Positions 10,493 through 19,496 of a DNA stretch of 64,000 bases are shown here, one piece after another. Numbering within the stretch: the first letter of the stretch is position 1; every line of letters starts with the position of its first letter. This DNA comes from Tepidiforma flava (GTDB lineage: Bacteria > Chloroflexota > Dehalococcoidia > Tepidiformales > Tepidiformaceae). The stretch covers positions 1,946,518 through 2,010,517 of the forward strand of contig NZ_CP115149.1 of NCBI RefSeq assembly GCF_027594505.1, given 5' to 3'. Below the pieces are notes generated by a model. It searched no databases. It saw only the letters and a list, made by a program, of their open reading frames with translations, and was not told the DNA's origin. Both the position numbers and the translations under genes were made by a program.

Positions 10493-11906
10493 CCCCGTTC
10501 GTTTCGGCACCGATGGCTGGCGCGCCATCATCGCCGATACCTTCACCTTCGAAAACGTCCGCGCCTGCGCCCGCGCCGTTGCCGACCACTTCGCGGAGCG
10601 CGGCGGCACCGCCCGCCCTCTCGTCGTCGGCTACGACACCCGCTTCCTCTCCGACCACTTCGCCCGCGACGTCGCCCGCGTGCTCGCCGCCGCCGGCTTC
10701 ACCGTCCAGCTCGCCGGCCGGCCGGCCCCGACGCCCGCCGTCAGCTACCGGATCATCGAAATCGGCGCCGCCGGCGGCGTCGTCGTCACCAGCTCCCACA
10801 ACCCCTTCAACTGGAACGGCATCAAGGTCAAACCGCACTACGGCGGCAGCGCCAGCCCCGAGATCGTCGCCGACATCGAACGGCGCGTCCCCGCCATCCT
10901 CGAAAACCCCGCCGGCGTTCCCATGGCGCCGGCCGGCACGGATGCCATCACCATCTTCGACCCCATCCCCGGCTACCTCGCCGCCCTCGGCCGGCAGGTC
11001 AACCTCCAGCGCATCCGCAGCGCCGGCCTCGCCGTCGCCGTCGACCCCATGTACGGCGCCGGCGCCGGCCTCTTCGCCGAACTCCTGTCTGGCGGCTCCA
11101 CCACCGTCCGCGAAATCCATGCCGAGCGAAATCCCGCCTTCCCCGGCATCCGCGCACCCGAGCCGATCGAAAGCAACCTCGGCGAATTCCTCGACCTCAT
11201 GGGCAGCGGCCGCTACCACCTCGGCATCGCCAACGACGGCGACGCCGACCGCGTCGGCCTCGTCGATGAGCGCGGCCGCTACGTCGACCAGCTCCGCACC
11301 TTCGCCCTCCTCATCAACTACCTCCTCGGCGAGCGCGGCCTCCGCGGCCCCATCGTCCGCTCCATCACCACCACCCGCATGGCCAACCTCCTCGCCGCCC
11401 GCTACGGCGTCGAATGCTTCGAAACCCCGGTCGGCTTCAAATTCATCGGCCCCCTCATGATGGAGAAAGACGCCCTCATCGGCGGCGAAGAATCCGGCGG
11501 CTACGGCTTCCGCGGCCACCTCCCCGAGCGCGACGGCATCCTCGCCGGCCTCTTCCTCCTCGACCATGTCGCCGCCACCGGCAAATCCCCCTCCGAACTC
11601 CTCCAGCAGGTCTTCGATATCACCGGGCCGCACTTCTACGCCCGCGACGACTACGACCTCGAGCCCGGCCAGCGCGACGCGATCCGCAGCGCCCTCGATG
11701 CCGCCGCTCCCGCCGACATCGCCGGCCGGCCCGTCACCGACAGCGACCGCACCGACGGCTGGCGCTTCCTCTTCGAAGGCGGCTGGCTCCTCTTCCGCCT
11801 CTCCGGCACCGAGCCCCTCCTCCGCATCTACACCGAAGTCACCGATGAGGCGCTCGTCCGGCCCGTGCTCGATGCCGGCGCCGCCATCGCCGGGGTCCGC
11901 CGGTGA
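10473..11906 (+). CDS. Phosphoglucomutase/phosphomannomutase family protein
   Basis: This is an alpha-D-phosphohexomutase. It shows FGTDGWRA at the N-terminus, the phosphoserine loop TSSHNPFNWNG, the metal loop NDGDADR, the sugar loop GGEESGGYG and the phosphate-binding loop RLSGTEPLLRIY. The likely start is ATG at 10473 (477 aa), overlapping the preceding gene by 20 nt; a TTG at 10452 is a weaker alternative. Expected role is mannose-6-phosphate to mannose-1-phosphate. The GTGA overlap with the next gene indicates an operon. Confidence 0.9.
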   Translation: MSPMPDNPVRFGTDGWRAIIADTFTFENVRACARAVADHFAERGGTARPLVVGYDTRFLSDHFARDVARVLAAAGFTVQLAGRPAPTPAVSYRIIEIGAAGGVVVTSSHNPFNWNGIKVKPHYGGSASPEIVADIERRVPAILENPAGVPMAPAGTDAITIFDPIPGYLAALGRQVNLQRIRSAGLAVAVDPMYGAGAGLFAELLSGGSTTVREIHAERNPAFPGIRAPEPIESNLGEFLDLMGSGRYHLGIANDGDADRVGLVDERGRYVDQLRTFALLINYLLGERGLRGPIVRSITTTRMANLLAARYGVECFETPVGFKFIGPLMMEKDALIGGEESGGYGFRGHLPERDGILAGLFLLDHVAATGKSPSELLQQVFDITGPHFYARDDYDLEPGQRDAIRSALDAAAPADIAGRPVTDSDRTDGWRFLFEGGWLLFRLSGTEPLLRIYTEVTDEALVRPVLDAGAAIAGVRR

Positions 11907-12970
11907 GCCCCGCCTTCGAACCGGAACCCGCCGCAGCCGCGGTCGACCGCGCCGGCATGTGGCGCCACATCGCCGCCTTCGGCGACCTCCTCGCGCGCGA
12001 ATGGCGCCGCTCCGCCGACCTCGAGCTGCCGCTCCCGAGCGGCCGCATGCCCGACCAGCTCGTCATCGCCGCCACCGGGGGCTCCGCCGCCGCCGGCGAT
12101 ATCGTCGCCGCGCTCGCCGCCCCGGTCAGCGAGATTCCCATCACCGTCGTCCGCGGCCGCGAACTCCCGAACTTCGTCGGCGAACGCACCCTCGTCGTCG
12201 CCGTCTCCTGCTCCGGCAACACCGCCGAGACGCTCGCCCTCTACGATGACGCCTGGCGCCGGGATGCTCCCCTCATCGCCATCACCCGCGGCGGCCGCCT
12301 CGCTGCCCGCTGCGAGGACGACGGCGTCCCGGCCTGGCGGTTCGACTACGACGCCCCGCCCCGCGCGGCCGTCGCCCCGCTCCTCGCGCCCCTCCTGCGC
12401 ATCGTCGAGCGCCTCGGCCTCTACCTCGTCACGACCCCGGATATCGAGCAGGCCGCAGCCCGGTGCGCCGCCCTCGCCGCCGAGCAGCTGGCGGCCGGCT
12501 CCAGCGCAGCCCGGGCCGCCGGGGCCGCTGCCGGCCGCATCCCGCTCATCCTCGCCGGCGGTCCGCTCGTCCCGCTCGCCGAGCGCGCCCGCAACCAGCT
12601 CGCCGAGAACGCCAAGCTCCTCGCCGCCTCCGCTGCCCTCCCCGAAGCCGCGCACAACCTCGTCGTCGGCCTCGACCCGGCCCTCGCCCCCGCCCGCTGG
12701 ACGCTCCTCGCGCTCGCCGCCGAAGGCGACCCGGCCGCGCCCTACCTCGAGGTCATCGAAGAGCTCGCCGCGTCCCGCGGCATCCCCTTCCTCCGCCTGC
12801 CCATCCCCGGCACCAGCCCGTTCGAGCAGGCCCTCGCCGCCCTGGTCACCGTCGACGCCCTCTCCTGGCAGGCCGCCATCGCCCGCGGCATCGACCCGAC
12901 GCCGATTCCAGAAATCGAATCGATCCGCGAGCGCCTCGCCCGCCTTTCCTCCGCCGAAATATCGACGTAA
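11903..12970 (+). CDS. Bifunctional phosphoglucose/phosphomannose isomerase-type SIS protein
   Basis: The 355-residue protein has two SIS sugar-isomerase domains. VIAATGGSAAAGDIV and VVAVSCSGNTAETL are typical of the bifunctional PGI/PMI family of archaea and thermophilic bacteria. ARNQLAENAKLLA and the PEAAHN motif (catalytic His region) lie in the second half. It starts GTG at 11903 in a 4-nt overlap with the mutase. It would supply mannose-6-phosphate from fructose-6-phosphate to the two upstream enzymes. Confidence 0.88.
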   Translation: MSPAFEPEPAAAAVDRAGMWRHIAAFGDLLAREWRRSADLELPLPSGRMPDQLVIAATGGSAAAGDIVAALAAPVSEIPITVVRGRELPNFVGERTLVVAVSCSGNTAETLALYDDAWRRDAPLIAITRGGRLAARCEDDGVPAWRFDYDAPPRAAVAPLLAPLLRIVERLGLYLVTTPDIEQAAARCAALAAEQLAAGSSAARAAGAAAGRIPLILAGGPLVPLAERARNQLAENAKLLAASAALPEAAHNLVVGLDPALAPARWTLLALAAEGDPAAPYLEVIEELAASRGIPFLRLPIPGTSPFEQALAALVTVDALSWQAAIARGIDPTPIPEIESIRERLARLSSAEIST

Positions 12971-13129
12971 TCTGAAACCCTGCGGACCGAACGGAGGGCA
13001 ATCGGCTAACCGGCCACCCCTCCAGCCATCGCCCCTGTGGGCAGTCGCGACCGCACGGCGCGGCAGGCATCCGGCGCCCCTCACCGGGTTCCGCCGGCTC
13101 CAGCGTTCGCTCCGCGGAAAGGGTTCCTC
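12971..13129 (+). promoter_or_regulatory. Leader region of ilvB
   Basis: This 159-nt spacer has no separate gene. GGAGGG (12992-12997) and CCCTCC (13018-13023) form a stem around a small CGGC-UAA-CCGG hairpin. An 11-mer CCCCTGTGGGC (13032-13042) recurs exactly in the aroH leader (5706-5716). An in-frame GTG at 13037 could extend IlvB by 31 poorly conserved residues. No T-box sequence and no branched-chain-rich leader peptide was recognised. Confidence 0.35.
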
Positions 13130-14821
13130 ATGGCGCGCATGACAGGCGCACAGATGGTGCTGGAAGGCCTCCAGCGCGAAGGAGTCGAAGTCATCTTCGG
13201 CTACCCCGGGGGCGTCGTCCTCCCCCTTTACGACACCCTCCCCCAGTATCCCGGCATCCGCCACATCCTCGTCCGGCACGAACAGGGCGCAGCCCACATG
13301 GCCGACGGCTACGCCCGCGCCAGCGGCCGCATGGGCGTCTGCCTCGGCACCTCCGGCCCCGGCGCCACCAACCTCGTCACCGGCATCTGCACCGCCTGGA
13401 TGGACTCCGTCCCCGTCTTCGCCCTCACCGGCAACGTCAGCCGCACCCTCCTCGGGAAAGACGGCTTCCAGGAAGCGGACATCACCGGGATCACTCACTC
13501 CATCACCAAACATAACTACCTGGTGATGCGCCCCGAGGAGATCCCCCTCACCATCCGCGAAGCAGCGCACATCTGCCGCACCGGCCGCCCCGGTCCCGTC
13601 CTCGTCGATATCCCGAAGGACGTCTTCCAGGAATCCGCCGAATTCGACTGGCCCGAACAGGTCCACCTCCGCGGCTATCGGCCCACCTACGAAGGCCACG
13701 CCGGCATGATCCGCCGCGCCGCCGAACTCATCGACCAGGCCCGCCGGCCCATCATCATCGCCGGCCACGGCGTCATCTGGTCCGACGCCCAGGACGAGCT
13801 CGTCGCCCTCGCCGAAAAGGCCGAGATTCCCGTCATCACCACCTTCCTCGGCATCGGCGCCTTCCCCGAAGCGCACCGCCTCTCCTACGGCTGGCTCGGC
13901 ATGCACGGCATGTTCTACGCCAACATGGCCGCCGATAACGCCGATCTCGTCATCGGCGTCGGCATGCGCTTCGACGACCGCGCCATGGGCCGCTTCAAGG
14001 ACTTCAACCCCGGCGTCAAAATCATCCACATCGACATCGACCCGGCCGAGATCGGCAAGAACTTCCCCACCGCCGTCCCCATCGTCGGCAGCGCCAAGAA
14101 CGTCCTCCCCCGCCTCACCGAGCACGTCCGCGAGGCGAAGCACACCGAGTGGCTCCAGTGGATCGACCAGGTGCGCGAAGAGCACCCCAGCCTCCACATC
14201 CGCGAGAGCCGCCGCATGCTCCCGCAGTACGTCGTCCGCACCCTCTACGAAGAGACCGAGGGCAACGCCACGATCGTCACCGGCGTCGGCCAGCACCAGA
14301 TGTGGGCCGGTCAGCACTACTTCTACAAGCGCCCCCGCCAGCTCATCTCCTCCGGCGGCCTCGGTACCATGGGGTTCGAACTCCCCGGCGCCATCGGCGC
14401 CCAGGTCGCCCTCCCCGACGCCGAAGTCTGGGCCATCTGCGGCGACGGCGGCTTCCAGATGACCATGCAGGAGCTCGCCGTCGTCGTCGACGAAAACCTG
14501 CCGCTCAAAATCGCCATCTTCAACAACGGCTACCTCGGCATGGTCCGCCAGTGGCAGCAACTCTTCTACGACCGCAACTTCGTCGCCGTCGCCATGACGC
14601 AGCCGGACTTCTGCAAAATCGCCGACGCCTACGGCATCCGCGCCATCCGCGTCGAAACCAAGGCCGAAGTCGCCCCCGCCATCCGCGAAGCCCGCGCCCA
14701 CAAGGGGCCCATCCTCATCGACTTCATGATCGACCAGGAAGAGAACGTCTGGCCGATGGTCCCCGCCGGCGCCGCTCTCTCCGAAACCATCGAAGCCCCC
14801 GCCGAGGAGCTCGCCCGGTGA
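13130..14821 (+). CDS. ilvB: Acetolactate synthase large subunit
   Basis: This ThDP-dependent enzyme makes acetolactate for valine/leucine and acetohydroxybutyrate for isoleucine. It has 563 residues from ATG at 13130, with GGAAAGGG upstream. It shows FGYPGGVVLPLYD, the catalytic glutamate in RHEQGAAHMADGYAR, GTSGPGATNLVTG, a central FAD-binding-type domain, and the ThDP motif GDGGFQMTMQEL ending in FNNGYLGMVRQWQ. The small subunit overlaps its stop (GTGA). Confidence 0.97.
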   Translation: MARMTGAQMVLEGLQREGVEVIFGYPGGVVLPLYDTLPQYPGIRHILVRHEQGAAHMADGYARASGRMGVCLGTSGPGATNLVTGICTAWMDSVPVFALTGNVSRTLLGKDGFQEADITGITHSITKHNYLVMRPEEIPLTIREAAHICRTGRPGPVLVDIPKDVFQESAEFDWPEQVHLRGYRPTYEGHAGMIRRAAELIDQARRPIIIAGHGVIWSDAQDELVALAEKAEIPVITTFLGIGAFPEAHRLSYGWLGMHGMFYANMAADNADLVIGVGMRFDDRAMGRFKDFNPGVKIIHIDIDPAEIGKNFPTAVPIVGSAKNVLPRLTEHVREAKHTEWLQWIDQVREEHPSLHIRESRRMLPQYVVRTLYEETEGNATIVTGVGQHQMWAGQHYFYKRPRQLISSGGLGTMGFELPGAIGAQVALPDAEVWAICGDGGFQMTMQELAVVVDENLPLKIAIFNNGYLGMVRQWQQLFYDRNFVAVAMTQPDFCKIADAYGIRAIRVETKAEVAPAIREARAHKGPILIDFMIDQEENVWPMVPAGAALSETIEAPAEELAR

Positions 14822-15435
14822 ACCCCTCCCTCAACGGCCACCACCCCCGTAAGCGCGCCAACTACCACACCGTCGTCGCCATCGTCGAAGACAAGCCCGG
14901 CGTCCTCATGCGCGTCGCCAGCCTCTTCCGCCGGCGCGGCTTCAACATCGAATCCCTCACCGTCGGCCACTCCGAAATGCCCGGCCTCAGCCGCATGACC
15001 ATCGTCGTCGACGGAGACAGCGCCCCCGTCGAACAGGTCGAAAAGCAGCTCTACAAGCTCATCGACGTCATCAAAGTCAGCGACCTCAGCCAGGAAGACA
15101 TCGTCGCCCGCGAGCTCGCCATGATTAAGGTCCGCTGTAACAACGTGAACCGCCACGAGCTCCTCGATATCGCCAACGTCTTCCGCGCCGACGTCGTCGA
15201 CATCGCCACCAACTCCATCATCCTCCAGGTCGTCGGCGACGAAGACAAAATCGACGGCCTCATCAAAATGTGCGAGCCCTACGGCATCCGCGAACTCTCG
15301 CGCACGGGCCGCATCGCCATGGTCCGCGGCACGAAGACCACCACCGTCCACGAACCCGAGCCCGAGCGCATCGCCCGCATCCACCAGACCCAGGGGCGCC
15401 GCGTCGAGGGAGACCTCCCCTTCTCCAGCGACTGA
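14818..15435 (+). CDS. ilvN: Acetolactate synthase small subunit
   Basis: This is the regulatory subunit of acetolactate synthase (IlvN/IlvH), 205 aa from GTG at 14818. An ACT domain occupies residues 17-90 (VVAIVEDKPGVLMRVASLF, FNIESLTVG), followed by the C-terminal ACT-like domain (CNNVNRHELLDIAN, GRIAMVRG). It normally confers valine feedback. It is translationally coupled to ilvB and followed by a strong terminator. Confidence 0.96.
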   Translation: MNPSLNGHHPRKRANYHTVVAIVEDKPGVLMRVASLFRRRGFNIESLTVGHSEMPGLSRMTIVVDGDSAPVEQVEKQLYKLIDVIKVSDLSQEDIVARELAMIKVRCNNVNRHELLDIANVFRADVVDIATNSIILQVVGDEDKIDGLIKMCEPYGIRELSRTGRIAMVRGTKTTTVHEPEPERIARIHQTQGRRVEGDLPFSSD

Positions 15436-15455
15436 CCGCCCGCGAGCAGCGAACC

Positions 15456-15496
15456 GCGGCGGGGTTCCCCCTTCGGGAGCCCCGCCGCCGCGTTTT
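15456..15496 (+). terminator. Intrinsic terminator after ilvN
   Basis: GCGGCGGGGTTCCC (15456-15469) pairs with GGGAGCCCCGCCGC around a short CTTC-type loop and is followed by GCGTTTT. It lies 20 nt after the ilvN stop. Confidence 0.88.
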
Positions 15497-15511
15497 CGCC
15501 GCGCGCCGTCC

Positions 15512-16057
15512 CTACAGCCCGTGGCCCCCGCCCGCGAGGCCGTGCTTCGCCCGCTCCTGCGCCTGCAGCGCCCCGATCGTCTCCGCCGTCCGGTCGAAAA
15601 TCTGCGGCACGGGCCAGCCGTTCAAACCCGCGTACGTGTCGATCTGGCTCCGGTGGTGGATGTCGTGTTCCGCCATCATCGCCAGGATGCGCCAGCCCGA
15701 GAGCGCTCCGCCGCTGTCGATCATCGCCACCTTCCGCTCCAGCCAGTCATCCGGCGTCCCGCGCAGCAGGTCGCAAAACCGCTCGAAGCTCTCCGCCAGC
15801 GCCGGCACCCACAGCTCCCGCCGGCTCACGTCCGGCGGCGGCGGGCTCACCCAGCCCCGGCCCAGGTACGCGCTCGCGAAATACAGCCGCGAGCCGCACA
15901 TGTGCCCCACCAGCTTGTTGATGCTCCACGCACCCTCGCCCTCGCCCACCGCGGGGGTCCAGCCGTCCGCCTCCGGCGGCAGCGCGCCGATGTCCCGCAT
16001 CGCGCGCCGGTTCACCGCCTCGAAGTACGCGAGGAACGCATCGATAGAACGGTACAT
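15512..16057 (-). CDS. DinB/YfiT-family putative metal-dependent hydrolase
   Basis: This 181-residue four-helix-bundle protein of the DinB superfamily has the expected histidines: one in LVGHMCGSRLYF and a second cluster in EHDIHHRSQID. These proteins bind a divalent metal; some are thiol transferases, most are uncharacterised. I chose ATG at 16057 because GGGGGTGA lies 5 nt upstream; GTG 16066 and ATG 16063 overlap that site. It converges on the ilvN terminator. Confidence 0.82.
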   Translation of the reverse strand: MYRSIDAFLAYFEAVNRRAMRDIGALPPEADGWTPAVGEGEGAWSINKLVGHMCGSRLYFASAYLGRGWVSPPPPDVSRRELWVPALAESFERFCDLLRGTPDDWLERKVAMIDSGGALSGWRILAMMAEHDIHHRSQIDTYAGLNGWPVPQIFDRTAETIGALQAQERAKHGLAGGGHGL

Positions 16058-16136
16058 CGCCATCACCCCCGCGCCGCATTGTCAGCAGCGCCGCCGGGCC
16101 CCCATCCTACGCTACATCCCCCGCCACGGCGGTCCT

Positions 16137-17204
16137 ATGATTCGGCTCGAGCTCTCGGTCCGCGGCATCCTTGCCATCGCCCTCGCGCTTGCCGGCATCT
16201 GGTTCTTCGTCCAGCTCTGGCCGCTCGTCCTCATCATCACCACCTCGTTCATCTTCATGGCGGCCCTCCTGCCCTACATCGAATGGATGGTCCGCCACGG
16301 CATCAACCGCGTCGTCGCCGTCCTGCTCATGCTCTTCGCCATTCTCGCCGTCTTCGGCGCAATGGTGGCCATCGTGGCCCCTGCCGTCGTCGATGAGTTC
16401 CGCGACCTCCAGGGCAACCTTCCCGAATACGCCGCCGACTTCGAAACCTTCGCCGCCGACCTCGGCTTCAACACCGAGCGCTGGGACCTTCCCGAGCGCG
16501 CCGCTGACATCGACTGGAACCGCATCATCAGCGGCTCCCAGGTCGTCGATTACGGCCAGCGCGTCCTCGTCGGCATCCTCACCGGCCTCACCATCGCCGT
16601 CATCACCGCCTACCTCCTCGTCGAAACCCACCGGCTCCGCGCCTTCCTCTTCCGGTTCATCCCGCCCGACCGCGAAGCCGATGCCCACCATTTCCTGCGC
16701 GCCCTCGAGCGCGTCGTCGGCGGCTACGTCCGCGGCCAGCTCATCACGTCGCTCATCATCGGCGTCTATACGATGGTCGTCCTCCTCGCCGTCGGCGTCC
16801 CGAATGCCGTCGCCTTCGGCGTCCTCGCCGCCTTCGCCGATATCATCCCCCTCGTCGGCGCCTTCATCGCGGTCGTTCCTGCCACCATCGCCGCCTACCA
16901 GGAATCGCCCACCCAGGCCGTCATCGTCCTCGTCGCCCTCCTCATCTACCAGCAGTTCGAAGACCGCCTCCTCGTCCCCCGCATCTATGGCCAGACGCTC
17001 AACCTCCCTGCCCTCGTCGTTCTCCTTGCCGTCCTCGCCGGCGCCGAGCTGATGGGCATCGTCGGCGTGCTCCTCGCCCTCCCGGCCGCCGCCGCCGGGC
17101 GCGTCGTCCTCGACTACTACCTCGAACGCCGCGCCAACGGCTTTACCGACGACCAGGTGCCCCAGGTCCTCGCACCCGACGAGCCGGACGAAGCTATCCC
17201 CTGA
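16137..17204 (+). CDS. AI-2E family transporter (PF01594-type permease)
   Basis: The 355-residue integral membrane protein has about eight predicted helices, with a soluble loop at roughly residues 85-150. The C-terminal half carries the family core: GGYVRGQL, FGVLAAFADIIPLVGAFIAVVP and QQFEDRLLVPRIYG. Members export small signals or act as antiporters; the family name does not prove AI-2 transport. The start ATG 16137 gives a normal N-terminal helix, with TACGCT at 16108-16113 as a possible -10. Its last 11 nt overlap the convergent phosphotransferase. Confidence 0.88.
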   Translation: MIRLELSVRGILAIALALAGIWFFVQLWPLVLIITTSFIFMAALLPYIEWMVRHGINRVVAVLLMLFAILAVFGAMVAIVAPAVVDEFRDLQGNLPEYAADFETFAADLGFNTERWDLPERAADIDWNRIISGSQVVDYGQRVLVGILTGLTIAVITAYLLVETHRLRAFLFRFIPPDREADAHHFLRALERVVGGYVRGQLITSLIIGVYTMVVLLAVGVPNAVAFGVLAAFADIIPLVGAFIAVVPATIAAYQESPTQAVIVLVALLIYQQFEDRLLVPRIYGQTLNLPALVVLLAVLAGAELMGIVGVLLALPAAAAGRVVLDYYLERRANGFTDDQVPQVLAPDEPDEAIP

Positions 17205-18144
17205 CGTTCTCCCGGAGGAACCCCAGCTCCAGCGCATACCGCTCGAACGCCGGGAAGCGCACCTGCACCGTCCGCGCGATGCGCTCCGGCGAGCCGCCCT
17301 CCAGCCGCCACCGCACCAGCTCCACCGCGACCCACCAGAGCAGCGACGCCCGCACCAGGGCCGGCAGCAGCCCGAACTCCTGGTTCGAAACCGGGCGCAC
17401 CGCGGCGTACCCCTCGAACAGCGCCCGCGCGTAGTGCGGCTCCAGCGGCCCGAACGGCATCAGCAGCGGCGCAAGGTCGCAGAGCGCCGCATCCCGCCGC
17501 GCGAACTCCCAGTCGACCAGCCCGCTCAGCTCGCCCTCCGCCCAGAGCAGGTTCTTCGCCGAGAAATCCCCGTGGACCGGCTGCTCGGGCAGCTCCGGGT
17601 AGCCCAGCCGCGCCAGCTCCCGCAGATTCCGGTAGCGCTCCCGGCGGATGGCCGCCGCCAGCTCCGGGTACTCCCGCCCGAAGGCCGCCACCAGCCGGTT
17701 GAACGTCCCGGCGCCCGCCGAGTCGGTCAGCACGTCCAGCTCCCAGGCCTTCCCGAGCCCCGGCCGCTGGATGCCCGGGTCCGCCGCCGCGAGGTCGCGG
17801 TGCAGCCGGCCGAGCAGCCGGCCGGCGATGCGCCACGCCGCCACCGTCGTCAGTTCCCGCGGCGCGCCCGGCAGCCGCTCCTCGCACGTCCAGGCCCAGC
17901 CGCCGCTGTCGATGGCCGGCACACCGTCCGCTGCCGGGATCGCCCGCGCCGTCGGCCAGCCGGCCCGCGCCGCGGCCTCGCGCAGCTCCGCCTCCCACCG
18001 CAGCCCGGCCTCCGGTCCCGGCAGCCGCCGCCGTTTGAGCACGGCGCGGCCCGCCAGCCAGGCCCGCCCCTCCGGGCTGCCCGGGCGCAGCTCCTCGCTC
18101 CCGAGGCCGAACGCCCGCAGCACCTCCGCCGGCGGCTCGCGCAT
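17194..18144 (-). CDS. Aminoglycoside phosphotransferase (APH)-fold kinase
   Basis: This 316-residue protein of the APH/choline kinase fold shows the Brenner motif HGDFSAKNLLW (catalytic Asp) and LVDWEFA (metal Asp). The N-lobe lysine is probably in AVLKRRRL. Substrates in this family include sugars, choline, homoserine and antibiotics; the sequence does not decide. The start ATG 18144 follows GGGGAGG by 8 nt; GTG 18153 lies inside that site. It has no functional neighbour. Confidence 0.78.
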   Translation of the reverse strand: MREPPAEVLRAFGLGSEELRPGSPEGRAWLAGRAVLKRRRLPGPEAGLRWEAELREAAARAGWPTARAIPAADGVPAIDSGGWAWTCEERLPGAPRELTTVAAWRIAGRLLGRLHRDLAAADPGIQRPGLGKAWELDVLTDSAGAGTFNRLVAAFGREYPELAAAIRRERYRNLRELARLGYPELPEQPVHGDFSAKNLLWAEGELSGLVDWEFARRDAALCDLAPLLMPFGPLEPHYARALFEGYAAVRPVSNQEFGLLPALVRASLLWWVAVELVRWRLEGGSPERIARTVQVRFPAFERYALELGFLRENVRG

Positions 18145-18211
18145 CGCATCCACCTCCCCATCGTGCCGTCCCCGGGCCGCGCCGTCGACTCTCCGCGCCG
18201 CCCAAGCGAAC

Positions 18212-18243
18212 CGGCGCCCCTCCCTGTGGTGGGAGGGGCGCCG
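18212..18243 (-). terminator. Perfect 13-bp hairpin downstream of the thiolase gene
   Basis: CGGCGCCCCTCCC (18212-18224) and GGGAGGGGCGCCG (18231-18243) form a perfect stem with loop TGTGGT, 28 nt past the thiolase stop. No U-tract follows on the minus strand, so it may act with Rho or as an mRNA 3'-end stabiliser. Confidence 0.6.
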
Positions 18244-18270
18244 GGAATGCGGGAGACCTGTCGGCCGGCG

Positions 18271-19467
18271 CTACTTCTGCAGGATGTGGATCGTGCAGGC
18301 CGAGCAGAGGCCGATGACGTGCGCGAGGCCCACCTTCGAGCCCTCCACCTGCCGCTGGCCGGCCTGGCCGCGCAGGTGGAACACGATCTCCGCGATGTTC
18401 GCCACGCCCGTCGCGCCCAGCGGGTGCCCCTTCGAGAGCAGGCCGCCGGAGGCGTTCACCACCGCCTTCGTCTTCGGCTGGTAGGTCTTGTCGCGGAACG
18501 GCGCGACGTCCTCCTCGTACTTCGTCGGGATCTTGTTCCCGAGCCACGGCGCGCCGCTCGCCACGTGCATCGCCGCCTCGCCGTCCCCGCAGAGGCCGAG
18601 GTTCTCGTAGTGCAGCAGCTCCGCCGTCGCGAAGCAGTCATGCAGCTCGACCTGGTCGAGGTCCTCCGGCCCGATGCCGGCCTGCTCGTACGCCAGCTTC
18701 GCCGCGTTCCGGGTCAGCGTGTTGATGTCCGGCAGCGTCAGGTCCCGGTCGGTGAACGGGTCGCTCGTCAGCACGCTCGCCGCCACCTTGATCGGCTGCG
18801 TCGTGAACTGCCGTGCCTTGTCCATCGAGGTCAGGATCGCCGCCGCCGCGCCGTCGCCCGTCGGGCAGCACATCAGCAGCGTGTTCGGGTAGGCGATCAT
18901 CCGCGAGTTCAGCACTTCGTCCAGCGGCGATTCCTTCTGGTACTGCGCCAGCGGGTTCATCGTGCTGTGCCAGTGGTTCTTCACGCTCGCCAGCGCGAAG
19001 TGCTCCTGCTTCGTCCCGTACTTCCGGGCATGCTCCATGCCCGCCATGCCGAACACCGCCGGCATCATGTACGAACCGACGCGGCCCTCGAGGCTCGTCG
19101 CCGGGTCGCCCCGCGAGCCCAGCAGGCCCTGCTTGCCCATCTGCTCCGAGCCGACCGCCATCACCACGTCGTACGCGCCCGAAGCGACCGCGAAGTACGC
19201 CTCGCGGAAGGCCGTCGAGCCCGTCGCGCAGGCGTTCGCCACGTTCACGACCGGGATGCCCGTCTGGCCGATCTGCTGCAGAATCCGCTGCCCGGAGCCC
19301 GAGGTCTGGTACAGGTTGCCGCTGTACAGCGCCTCGATCTGCTTCATCTCCATGCCCGCATCCTTCAGCGCCTCGAGCACCGCCTGCGCCGAAAGCTGGG
19401 CGAAGTCCCGGTCCGCATAGCGGCCGAACTTGATCATCGAAATGCCAACGATTGCTACTTCGCGCAC
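18271..19467 (-). CDS. Thiolase-family protein, SCP-x type acetyl-CoA acetyltransferase
   Basis: This thiolase-fold protein has 398 residues. The nucleophile lies in VNVANACATGSTAF, and VELHDCFATAELL plus NASGGLLSKGHPLGATG carry the other catalytic motifs. It resembles the sterol-carrier/lipid-transfer thiolase group. The GTG start at 19467 follows AAGGAGGTAAGG. The adjacent DUF35 gene is the normal partner: such pairs form thiolase-DUF35 complexes in isoprenoid synthesis or steroid side-chain breakdown. Direction and substrate cannot be assigned. Confidence 0.87.
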   Translation of the reverse strand: MREVAIVGISMIKFGRYADRDFAQLSAQAVLEALKDAGMEMKQIEALYSGNLYQTSGSGQRILQQIGQTGIPVVNVANACATGSTAFREAYFAVASGAYDVVMAVGSEQMGKQGLLGSRGDPATSLEGRVGSYMMPAVFGMAGMEHARKYGTKQEHFALASVKNHWHSTMNPLAQYQKESPLDEVLNSRMIAYPNTLLMCCPTGDGAAAAILTSMDKARQFTTQPIKVAASVLTSDPFTDRDLTLPDINTLTRNAAKLAYEQAGIGPEDLDQVELHDCFATAELLHYENLGLCGDGEAAMHVASGAPWLGNKIPTKYEEDVAPFRDKTYQPKTKAVVNASGGLLSKGHPLGATGVANIAEIVFHLRGQAGQRQVEGSKVGLAHVIGLCSACTIHILQK

Positions 19468-19496
19468 TGTCCTTACCTCCTTCGCGCGCCCGGGCC

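Noticed and set aside
12971-13129. T-box or leader-peptide attenuator for ilvB
   Set aside because: No T-box core sequence, no specifier loop and no short frame rich in Leu/Ile/Val codons was found.
11828-14701. A 957-residue antisense open frame opposite the mutase, isomerase and ilvB genes
   Set aside because: Its Gly/Asp/Glu/Ala-rich composition is the mirror of C-ending codons on the other strand. The plus strand carries three well-conserved enzymes there.
15270-16136. N-terminal extension of the AI-2E-type transporter
   Set aside because: It runs across the ilvN terminator and the antisense DinB gene. The normal first membrane helix begins at ATG 16137.
17194-18144. Aminoglycoside resistance gene
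   Set aside because: Only the general APH fold motifs are seen. Base composition matches neighbours and no mobile element is near, so a resistance call is not supported.
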